From the NCBI RefSeq assembly GCF_004348895.1, contig NZ_RRZK01000007.1, positions 124,001 to 188,000 of the forward strand: 64,000 nucleotides of DNA, in the 5' to 3' direction. The notes under the pieces were generated by a model. The model was not told the DNA's origin. It made no database searches and saw only the letters and a list, made by a program, of their open reading frames with translations. This stretch comes from Pseudomonas vancouverensis (lineage in GTDB: Bacteria; Pseudomonadota; Gammaproteobacteria; Pseudomonadales; Pseudomonadaceae). Shown here in pieces: positions 9,019-16,213 of the stretch. A program made the position numbers and the translations under genes. Within the stretch, counting starts at the first letter, position 1. Each line of letters begins with the position of its first letter.

Positions 9019-10215
9019 TCAAATCCTGTTGAGGCAGGAGTGGCCGGACTCGATATCCAGATGCAGTTCAAAGTCATTGAATGCACGCCAGCCCAGTAAT
9101 ATGGAAGGAACGTAATGCCCCGCCACCCACGATGGCGGAAGGGTGAAGCCAGGGAAGTACTTGTAAGTGACTGGCAAGGCAGTACCCCGCATCGCCAACA
9201 CCCCTTGAACGCTTTGATAGCGTGTACGGTCAGGGCCTTGTGTCGGAGAATTACCAGGCCTTATCGCGCTGGCACCAACCTGATCGCCGAGGGTGGCTGT
9301 GGTCAAGTAATCAATGTTCCCGGTATCGATAATCGCCCGCGTTGCCCGGCGATCCAGCCAGGCCTCCACCAACAGGCGCTGGTTGAGGTCCTGACGGGAA
9401 TAGGTAATCGGCGTATCGCATCGCACAGAGAGCGGTGGATTGAGTTCCAGCGCCCTCCTGGTGATTCTCAGCGGCCCCAACTTGCTGATCAGGTCCAGCC
9501 CGAGCAGGTTCTCGCGGTCACTGACAAATACCAGGACGTTCCTGAACTCACGGTGCCCCACCCTCAGCGACGCCAGGATGCCAAGCCTGGCAGGTAGCGC
9601 TTTTTCACCATAAAACGTGCTGTAGCGATAAGACGCGTCGGGTAACAGGCGGATGCCCATGAGTTTGGCGGTGGCGGCATTGACCCGGGTCTGCGGCGCG
9701 CCGGTATCCAGGACGAACCGCGTCGTTGCGCCATTGGCCGCATCGACATCGACAAAAGGCAATACCTCCTCGGCGAAGTAGGCGTCTTTGGCATAGGGAT
9801 GGATCGGCAGCACTTCGGGTTGTCTCGGCCCCCTGACGGAAAACTCGCCCGTCGCGGCCAGGATCGCCAATGACTGGTCGCCAAACATGGAAAACAGCGG
9901 CTTCAGATCGGCATCGGCTTCAATCGCCCGGCCGTGTCTGCGCTGGATCGCCAGATAGTATTCGGGGAGCTGGTTGGCGGCCTTGGCCTCGAGCATTCTG
10001 GCGAACACCGTCACGGCACATTTGAGGTGCGCGGCCTCTCCCAGCACGTTTTCGCACTGTTTCTTCAATTGCGCGAGAGAGGCCCTTTGACCGGGCTCTG
10101 AGACAAGCCAGCGGTAAAAATCCACGCCGGATGCCGCAGGTACATCAGATGCAAACGCTACGGGTGCACCCAACAGCCCCGCCCAGATTATCAGGTACTG
10201 ACCTAAAGCCCTCAT
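9019..10215 (-). CDS. Exported retropepsin-like aspartic protease with two DTG lobes
   Basis: About 398 residues with a signal peptide (MRALGQYLIIWAGLLGAPVAFAS). Two aspartic-protease active-site motifs are present in one chain: FVLDTGAPQT in the first lobe and AIIDTGNIDY in the second, each followed by hydrophobic strands typical of a retropepsin fold (LLGLDLISKLG; SILLGWRAFND). An N-terminal region of about 150 residues precedes them. It is therefore probably a periplasmic protease or peptide-binding relative; no substrate can be named. The ATG at 10215 was chosen for the signal peptide; its ribosome site is weak (GAAG adjacent), and an ATG at 10251 is an alternative. Base composition is slightly less GC-rich than the flanking catabolic genes. 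Confidence 0.75.
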   Translation of the reverse strand: MRALGQYLIIWAGLLGAPVAFASDVPAASGVDFYRWLVSEPGQRASLAQLKKQCENVLGEAAHLKCAVTVFARMLEAKAANQLPEYYLAIQRRHGRAIEADADLKPLFSMFGDQSLAILAATGEFSVRGPRQPEVLPIHPYAKDAYFAEEVLPFVDVDAANGATTRFVLDTGAPQTRVNAATAKLMGIRLLPDASYRYSTFYGEKALPARLGILASLRVGHREFRNVLVFVSDRENLLGLDLISKLGPLRITRRALELNPPLSVRCDTPITYSRQDLNQRLLVEAWLDRRATRAIIDTGNIDYLTTATLGDQVGASAIRPGNSPTQGPDRTRYQSVQGVLAMRGTALPVTYKYFPGFTLPPSWVAGHYVPSILLGWRAFNDFELHLDIESGHSCLNRI

Positions 10216-10340
10216 CTTCAACCCACATATTAAAACCGGGTTGACGACCATATGGTGATTGCGTAATAGCGCCTGAGCATCGTGACTCTCCCATGGATAG
10301 CACCTGAAAAAACTCTAGTTCAGCGCCAAAGGATCAGGCG

Positions 10341-11237
10341 TTACAATTGGGTAGTCTGCGACGCGCCCGATGTACTCGGATGTCTTATAACTCGTGCTTC
10401 CTCCCGGATGTCTTGCAGGTGTGCGGCAGTAAGCGGCACCTGCCCCATGGGACGTCTTCGAAGCAGGTTGTAACCCGACACCTCTTTAAGTGATTCAGCT
10501 GCCACCGCGATTAAGGATTGGCCGTTTGCGCGAGCTTTTGCCAAGGTTGTCCGAGCCAGATTCACGCTGGTAGTGAAGCCACCAATGAAAGTCGAAGCCT
10601 GGCTGAGGGCATTTCCCCCAACGGATACAGCCTGGATAGCATTTGGCACGATTGCGGAGAATGCAGCGGGGATGCCAAGAGGTCGTACGGCTACGGCTGA
10701 AACGCCGCCATAAAAACCGAATATATTGGCCACCCGCGCACTTAGATCCAATGTCTGCCCGTTTACAATTGCGGCAGCCGTCCTGATAGTCGGCGCGGCT
10801 GCGAACAGCCCTCCCACTGCGATCCCGATGGCCTGGCCGACTACGGAAACCCACCATTGCCCCGCAGGGTCGACTCGGTTAACGGGAGAACCACCACAGT
10901 ACACATAAGCATTGCCTCCCCCTTTTCCAAAAGGGCTCAACCGATCCGGACTGTGAAACCGCATCAACGCAGGGTTATAGACCCGATGACCATTGCCCAG
11001 GTGATACCAGCCGCTAGACCGTTCCTTGAATTTTCCATTGAAGCCCAGCTGTGTCCCAGCTTGAAATGGACTGCTTTGCGTTCCGTAAGGGGAATAGGCG
11101 AAGGGGTTGGGACCGCTGCTGTCCAGTTCGGCGAGCACGCTTTGTTGCAGGTCGATAGCCAACAACAAGCTTCGGGTCACTCGCCGCGGCGATGCAGAAG
11201 GCTGATCAACTCGTTGGGGCTGGCAAGATACAGGCAT
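10341..11237 (-). CDS. Orphan RHS repeat-associated core protein
   Basis: About 298 residues. The first half carries the RHS-associated core: AYSPYGTQ, LGFNGKFKERSSGWYHLGNGHRVYNP, MRFHSPDRLSPFGKGG, NAYVYCGGSPVNRVDPAGQ, ending in the usual DPAGQ boundary. The remaining 160 residues are a variable tail with hydrophobic, glycine-rich stretches and no toxin domain that I recognise. Short free-standing RHS-core genes of this kind are common in Pseudomonas and may be toxin reservoirs. The start MPVSCQPQRVDQ (ATG at 11237) is chosen from similarity; a GTG at 11279 in the same frame is possible. No immunity gene is evident in the 125 bases on its 3' side. Confidence 0.78.
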   Translation of the reverse strand: MPVSCQPQRVDQPSASPRRVTRSLLLAIDLQQSVLAELDSSGPNPFAYSPYGTQSSPFQAGTQLGFNGKFKERSSGWYHLGNGHRVYNPALMRFHSPDRLSPFGKGGGNAYVYCGGSPVNRVDPAGQWWVSVVGQAIGIAVGGLFAAAPTIRTAAAIVNGQTLDLSARVANIFGFYGGVSAVAVRPLGIPAAFSAIVPNAIQAVSVGGNALSQASTFIGGFTTSVNLARTTLAKARANGQSLIAVAAESLKEVSGYNLLRRRPMGQVPLTAAHLQDIREEARVIRHPSTSGASQTTQL

Positions 11238-11382
11238 CAGGAGCTTCTCGGGTACGACGTGACCGACCCGCTGTGCCACGCCTGATTCGAGGTTGAACCG
11301 CCGAGCAGGCTGGTTGGCAAAACGGGTATCGAATGATCAACACCCTAACAAACCACCCTTAAACCCGATACTGGCAGTTCTG

Positions 11383-11973
11383 CTAGTGTCGCCCACCAAA
11401 CATCGGCTTGGGCAGATGCATCAGGTAAGCCTCACCCGTGACCCGGATCATCGGATGCGGCGTGATCTGGCAGGTGTCGACGATGTGAAAGCCATGGCGT
11501 TCGTAGAAACGCCGGGCGCCGGTGTTGACGGCATAGTCAATCAGGCTCAGGCCTTTGAGGTCGAGCTGGCTGGCGCGTTCTTCGGCGTAGGCCAGGAACC
11601 GTTTGCCCAACCCACGATTGCGCCAACCTTCGTGCAGCGCGAGGCTGGAAATGTAGAGGGTGTCGGGGATTTCCATCGTGGCATAGGGCGCCAGCACCGG
11701 ATCGCTGACGGGCGCTGCAAACGGATCGTGGCGCATCACATAGCTGTGCATCATGCCAATGACCTGACCCTCGGCCTCGGCGATCAGGCAGTTCTGATAG
11801 GAGAAATCCACATCCTCGCGAGCATAGCGAATCGCACCGACATCCAGCAGATCCTGACCAGGTTCGGCGATCTGGCTCCAGATGTAATCGGCGCAACCTT
11901 CAGAGGAAATCTGAAACAGGCGAGCAATCTCGCGCGCATCCGCACGCACTGCAGATCGAAATTCAACATCCAT
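11383..11973 (-). CDS. GNAT family N-acetyltransferase
   Basis: A 196-residue acetyl-CoA-dependent acetyltransferase. The acetyl-CoA pyrophosphate loop is HEGWRNRGLGKRFL (near 118-131), preceded by the strand LYISSLALHEG and followed by NTGARRFYERHGF typical of the GNAT C-terminal strand-helix. CAGGAG lies nine bases upstream of the ATG. The acceptor is unknown. It follows the terminator of the dgc operon on the same strand, so it is probably a separate transcription unit. Confidence 0.85.
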   Translation of the reverse strand: MDVEFRSAVRADAREIARLFQISSEGCADYIWSQIAEPGQDLLDVGAIRYAREDVDFSYQNCLIAEAEGQVIGMMHSYVMRHDPFAAPVSDPVLAPYATMEIPDTLYISSLALHEGWRNRGLGKRFLAYAEERASQLDLKGLSLIDYAVNTGARRFYERHGFHIVDTCQITPHPMIRVTGEAYLMHLPKPMFGGRH

Positions 11974-11993
11974 TGAACAGCACTCCTGAAAAC

Positions 11994-12024
11994 CAAAAGA
12001 GCGCCCGATTTAACGCGGGCGCTC
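11994..12024 (-). terminator. Intrinsic terminator of the dgc-etf operon
   Basis: On the minus strand a nine-base stem (GAGCGCCCG with CGGGCGCTC) around an eight-base loop is followed by TTTTGG. It lies about 65 bases after the stop codon of the ETF beta-type gene. Confidence 0.75.
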
Positions 12025-12086
12025 CTGATGCGGCAACGCATCTGAGCAAGGGTTGTATATCGGAATGTTGCATCTGAGGCCTGGCG

Positions 12087-12857
12087 TCAGCGAACCACGC
12101 CCTCTTCGATCAGCAACTTGAGAATGGCTTCAGCCCCCACCTGCGCCGTCACACCCTTGAGCACTTGTCCGCCGCCACCACTGGCCTTGGCCGTGGCGGC
12201 CTTCATGCGGTCCGCACCACTCTTGGCCTTGATCACCTTCAGGCGCTTGGGCCTTGGCTTGGCCGGCTGGAGCGTGGCCACCGCGAGCAATTCGTCGTCG
12301 ACGACCTCGACATCCTTCGCCTGCAAGACACCACGGCGGGCCGGGCCGAAGGCACTCTGCCGTGGCTTGGGCGCGGCGTTATCCACAGTCGCCAGGAACG
12401 GCAAGCGCACCTTCAAACGCCGACGCTGACCACGGGGCAAGGCTTGCAACACCAGCGCCGAACCGCCGTCGATGGATTCGACCTGCGCCAGTCCCACCAC
12501 CAGTGGCCAACCGAGGCTTTCGGCGAGCAGAAAGGGCAACATGCCCGAACCCTCACCGGTTTCCGCCTGGCTGCCGGTCAATACCACCTGGGCGCCAGCT
12601 TCACGCAAATAGGCCGTCAACACCGGCAACGCATCGGCGCCCTGCGGTTGCTCCAGTACGTGAAGCTGCTCCAGACCCATGCCCAGATAGGCGCGCAACG
12701 CGGGCTCGGCGATGTCGCCGGCATGCAGCACCTGCAGCTTATCCCCAGCCAGTTGCAGGCCCAGTTCCACCGCCCGCGCATCCTGTTCGGCACGACGCGG
12801 CCGGCCGGAGGTCGGGTGGGCGCCGATGGAGACCAGGCTGATGATGTTTGTGCTCAT
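12087..12857 (-). CDS. Electron transfer flavoprotein beta-type subunit (dimethylglycine pathway)
   Basis: A 256-residue member of the FixA/EtfB family, whose partners pass electrons from flavin dehydrogenases to the quinone pool. It shows the ETF beta pattern SIGAHPTSGRPRRAEQDARAVELGLQL, an AxAxxxLP-like core (LTGSQAETGEGSGMLPFLLAESLGWP) and the flavin-contact QALPRGQRRRLKVRLPFLATVD. AAGGGTT precedes the ATG closely. It is the last gene of the operon and lies 15 bases after the alpha-type gene. It is divergent from housekeeping EtfB, so it is probably dedicated to DgcA/DgcB. Confidence 0.88.
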   Translation of the reverse strand: MSTNIISLVSIGAHPTSGRPRRAEQDARAVELGLQLAGDKLQVLHAGDIAEPALRAYLGMGLEQLHVLEQPQGADALPVLTAYLREAGAQVVLTGSQAETGEGSGMLPFLLAESLGWPLVVGLAQVESIDGGSALVLQALPRGQRRRLKVRLPFLATVDNAAPKPRQSAFGPARRGVLQAKDVEVVDDELLAVATLQPAKPRPKRLKVIKAKSGADRMKAATAKASGGGGQVLKGVTAQVGAEAILKLLIEEGVVR

Positions 12858-12872
12858 AACCCTTTCCTTCCC

Positions 12873-14093
12873 TTAAGCCGCATCGCGCTTGGCGTCGTTG
12901 CGGTAGGCCTCTACCGCCGCGATCAAGGCTTGAAGAATCTCCGCGCTTTCGCCGATCACCGACAGGTCGGCACGCTTGATCATGTCGCAGCCCGGGTCGA
13001 GGTTGATTGCCACCACCTTGTCGCAGGCACCGATGCCCTGCAGGTGCTGGATCGCCCCGGAAATCCCCACCGCCACGTAGACCCGCGCAGTGACCCAGGT
13101 GCCGGAAGCACCGACCTGGCGGTCGCGAGCCATGAAGCCGTCGTCTACCGCCACCCGGGAAGCCCCTTCAGTGGCGCCCAACGCAGCGGCAGTGCGATGG
13201 AACAGTTCCCAGTCCTTGACGCCGTTGCCGCCGGAGAAAATGAACTCGGCTTCGGCCATGGGAATCACTGCCGGGTCCACCGCCACCGCCCCCAGATCCT
13301 CGATGCGCGACAAACTCCGCGCGACGCTTGTGGATAACTCTACAGGCAAGGCTTCGTGACGAGTTTCGCTGACCGGTTCTGCGCATTCGGCAGCCGCCAG
13401 GATCAAGCGTGCCAGCGGCCGGACCAGATCCTGCAAGCCAGCGCCGGCACGGCCGGTGCACGTCTCATCCTTGACCTGCCAGACCCGCGTGGCCGGACGC
13501 TCACCCAGTGCCGCGGCAAAACGTCGACCCAGTTCGCCACCGCCCGTGCGGCTGTCCGGGAGCAACCAGTGCCGGGGACTGAACTGGTTATCCACAACCC
13601 GCAAGCCCTGGACCCGTTGCTCCGGTGCATAACCGTTGAATGCCTCACCGTCGAGCACCAGCAAACGATCGACGCCGGCTGTGGAAAACGCGGTTTCCTT
13701 GTGTTCACCGAAGACCACCGCCAGCACGGCGCCGTCCTTGCCAGCCAGTTGATGGGCGAGACCGAGCAAATCCTTGTCGTGGCTACTCAGGCGGCCACCG
13801 ACCATGTCCGGCACCACGCTGATGTAGAACGCCGGCGCAGCCACCTGATGCAACGGCAATTGCACTTCGACGGTCGCCGAGCGCTTGGCCGACCCACCCT
13901 GTTGAGCACCACTGCGGTCGATGCGCTTGATCCCGTTCGGCCCGATAAAACCGATGCCATGCAGATTCTTGCGAATGACGCCGTTGGGGCCCATCCAGCT
14001 GTGTTGCGCCGGTTGCATCGCCGCGTGCAGGGGGTGCAAACGGTTACGGGCGATCCATTCGGCGCGCGGATCACGGCGGATAATGTCGCTCAT
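12873..14093 (-). CDS. Electron transfer flavoprotein alpha-type subunit (dimethylglycine pathway)
   Basis: A 406-residue FixB/EtfA family protein, longer than housekeeping EtfA (about 310) because of an extra N-terminal region of some 80 residues (MSDIIRRDPRAEWIARNRLHP). The C-terminal FAD-binding segment is clear: FSGGNGVKDWELF, VGASGTWVTARVYVAVGISGAIQHLQGI, and AINLDPGCDMIKRADLSVIG. Its ATG overlaps the dgcB stop codon by one base (TGATG), which points to translational coupling. It should accept electrons released during dimethylglycine oxidation. Confidence 0.9.
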   Translation of the reverse strand: MSDIIRRDPRAEWIARNRLHPLHAAMQPAQHSWMGPNGVIRKNLHGIGFIGPNGIKRIDRSGAQQGGSAKRSATVEVQLPLHQVAAPAFYISVVPDMVGGRLSSHDKDLLGLAHQLAGKDGAVLAVVFGEHKETAFSTAGVDRLLVLDGEAFNGYAPEQRVQGLRVVDNQFSPRHWLLPDSRTGGGELGRRFAAALGERPATRVWQVKDETCTGRAGAGLQDLVRPLARLILAAAECAEPVSETRHEALPVELSTSVARSLSRIEDLGAVAVDPAVIPMAEAEFIFSGGNGVKDWELFHRTAAALGATEGASRVAVDDGFMARDRQVGASGTWVTARVYVAVGISGAIQHLQGIGACDKVVAINLDPGCDMIKRADLSVIGESAEILQALIAAVEAYRNDAKRDAA

Positions 14094-16039
14094 CAGTGCA
14101 CCTCCGCGGGTTCACGTTTGGCCGGTGCCGCTGACTTTTGCGCATCCTCTTCGAGCAGCGCGTCAGCCACCAGTTCGGCGATGTCCTTGATCAGCGGTCG
14201 TGGTTCGACCACACCTTCAAGCATCGCCGTGCATTGTGGACAACCCACCGCCACCAGTTCAGCGCCCGTCTCGCGGATGTCTTGCATGCGCATGTCGGGA
14301 ATCCGTTGCTTGCCGGGAATGTCGGTAATCGGCGCCCCGCCGCCACCGCCGCAGCAGCGCGAGCGGAAACCGGAGCGTTGCATCTCTTTGACTTCAATCC
14401 CAAGGGCGCGCAGAACCTCGCGCGGCGCCTCGTATTCGCCGTTGTAGCGACCGAGGTAGCACGGATCGTGATAGGTCACGCTGCTGCCTTTGTGCTGGCC
14501 AAGGTTGAGCGCGCCGGTACCGATGAGTTCTGCCATATAGGTGCTGTGGTGCTGCACCAGGTAGTTGCCGTCGAAGGCGCCATACTCGTTTTTCAGCACG
14601 TGAAAACTGTGCGGATCGCAGGTGACGATGCGGTTGAAACTGTATTTGGCCAGGGTCTGGATGTTGCGTTTGGCCAACAACTGGAAGGTCGCTTCGTCGC
14701 CCAGGCGCCGAGCCACGTCACCGCTGTCGCGCTCTTCGAGGCCGAGTACGGCGAAGTCGATTTTCGCTGCTTTCAGTACTTTGACGAAGGCACGCAAGGT
14801 GCGCTGGTTACGCATGTCGAAGGCACCGTCGCCGACCCAGAACAGCACGTCGGTGGATTTCTTCTCGCTCAGCAGGTTGAGGTTGAGGTCCGCCGCCCAG
14901 TTCATCCGTCCGCCCGGCGCGAAACCGCCCGGGTTGTCGGTGGCGATCAGGTTTTCCAGGACTTCGGCACCCTTGTTCGGGGTCGCGCCCTTTTCCAGAG
15001 TCAGGTGACGACGCATGTCGACGATGGCATCGACGTGCTCGATCATCATCGGGCACTCCTCGACGCAAGCGCGGCAGGTGGTGCATGACCACAGGGTCTC
15101 GGCATCCACCAGGCCGTTGACGATCGGTTGATGCGGGTTGCCACTGTGTTCGCCAATCGCTTTACCGGGATAAGGGCTGCCGGCGAACTTCGCATCGGTG
15201 CCACCCGCCAGGCCGACGACCATGTCCTGAATAAGTTTTTTCGGGTTCAACGGCTGGCCGGCAGCGAAGGCCGGGCACGCAGCTTCGCACTTGCCGCATT
15301 GCACGCAGGCGTCGAAACCGAGCAACTGGTTCCAGGTGAAATCCTTGGGTTTTTCCACGCCCAGAGGCGCACTCGGGTCTTCAAGGTCCAGTGGTTTCAA
15401 ACCGGTGGAGCGACCGCCACCAAAGCGCTCGGCACGGCGGTGCCAGGCCAGGTGCAAGGCGCCTGCAAAGGCGTGCTTCATCGGCCCGCCCCAGGTCATG
15501 CCGAAGAACAACTCCGATACGCCCCACAGCACGCCGACGCCGAGGATCATCGCCAGCAACCAACCGCCAAAGTTTTCCGGGAGGATGCCAGCCACCGGCA
15601 GGGTTACCAGGAAGAACGAAGCGGAAAACGCCAGCAGGCTTTTCGGCAGGCGCATCCACGGGCCTTTCGACAGGCGCGAAGGCGGGTTGCGTCGCCGCAG
15701 ATAAACGAAGATCGCACCGACGAACATCACCGCCGTCATCAGCAACAGCGCATAGCCGAGGATGCGGTTATGCAGGCCGAAACCGTGCACCAGAATCGCC
15801 AGCACGATGGACGCCACCGCACCACCGGCCGTGGCGACGTGGGTGTTGGCGATGTACTTGTCTCGCGCCACCACATGGTGCAAATCGACCATGTAGCGCT
15901 TGGGCATGGCGAACAGACCGCCGAGCCAATCGACCTTCGAGGCCCGCCCCTGGCGCCACATGGAAACCCGCCGCAAGGCGCCCAGGACCGCGAGGGCCAG
16001 GGCTGCGAACAACAGGATTGGAAGAAGGGTGTTCAACAT
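14093..16039 (-). CDS. dgcB: Dimethylglycine catabolism iron-sulfur protein DgcB
   Basis: A 648-residue membrane-linked iron-sulfur oxidoreductase required with DgcA for dimethylglycine demethylation. Several hydrophobic segments occupy the first 190 residues. Two 4Fe-4S motifs follow, CVQCGKCEAACP (about 245-256) and CTTCRACVEECP, then two CCG-type heterodisulfide reductase segments ending SRCCGGGGG and VGCPQCTAML. The ATG at 16039 has GGGAG seven bases upstream. It lies 174 bases after dgcA with a REPIN and a perfect DnaA box in the gap. Confidence 0.93.
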   Translation of the reverse strand: MLNTLLPILLFAALALAVLGALRRVSMWRQGRASKVDWLGGLFAMPKRYMVDLHHVVARDKYIANTHVATAGGAVASIVLAILVHGFGLHNRILGYALLLMTAVMFVGAIFVYLRRRNPPSRLSKGPWMRLPKSLLAFSASFFLVTLPVAGILPENFGGWLLAMILGVGVLWGVSELFFGMTWGGPMKHAFAGALHLAWHRRAERFGGGRSTGLKPLDLEDPSAPLGVEKPKDFTWNQLLGFDACVQCGKCEAACPAFAAGQPLNPKKLIQDMVVGLAGGTDAKFAGSPYPGKAIGEHSGNPHQPIVNGLVDAETLWSCTTCRACVEECPMMIEHVDAIVDMRRHLTLEKGATPNKGAEVLENLIATDNPGGFAPGGRMNWAADLNLNLLSEKKSTDVLFWVGDGAFDMRNQRTLRAFVKVLKAAKIDFAVLGLEERDSGDVARRLGDEATFQLLAKRNIQTLAKYSFNRIVTCDPHSFHVLKNEYGAFDGNYLVQHHSTYMAELIGTGALNLGQHKGSSVTYHDPCYLGRYNGEYEAPREVLRALGIEVKEMQRSGFRSRCCGGGGGAPITDIPGKQRIPDMRMQDIRETGAELVAVGCPQCTAMLEGVVEPRPLIKDIAELVADALLEEDAQKSAAPAKREPAEVH

Positions 16040-16103
16040 GGTGAAGCTCCCAAAGACCTCGGGGGTCTTGCAGGCCAAACGACCTGAATGCCTTGCCCGA
16101 TTC

Positions 16104-16197
16104 CTGTGGGAGCGAGCTTGCTCGCGATGACGGTGTTTCTACCGACAAAAATGCATCGGATGTACCAACGCTATCGCGAGCGAGCTCGCTCCCACAG
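16104..16197. repeat. REPIN, type B, inside the dgc operon
   Basis: Inverted TGTGGGAGCGAGC-type REPs in the gap between dgcA and dgcB. The inner spacer shares ATGCATCGGATGTACC with the REPIN at 24.1 kb. Confidence 0.9.
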
Positions 16198-16199
16198 GG

Positions 16200-16208
16200 T
16201 TATCCACA
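16200..16208 (+). promoter_or_regulatory. Perfect DnaA box next to a REPIN
   Basis: TTATCCACA, identical to the high-affinity DnaA box, directly after the REPIN in the dgcA-dgcB gap. It is one of nine perfect copies in the window. Confidence 0.45.
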
Positions 16209-16213
16209 AGCTC

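Noticed and set aside
8572..9115. Several short open frames across the DnaA-box region
   Set aside because: No ribosome sites, no Pseudomonas-like codon pattern, and they are explained by the repeated non-coding modules.
11237..11279. Longer GTG start for the RHS-core gene
   Set aside because: The extra 14 residues have no similarity to known RHS-core starts and the ribosome site is poor; kept only as an alternative.
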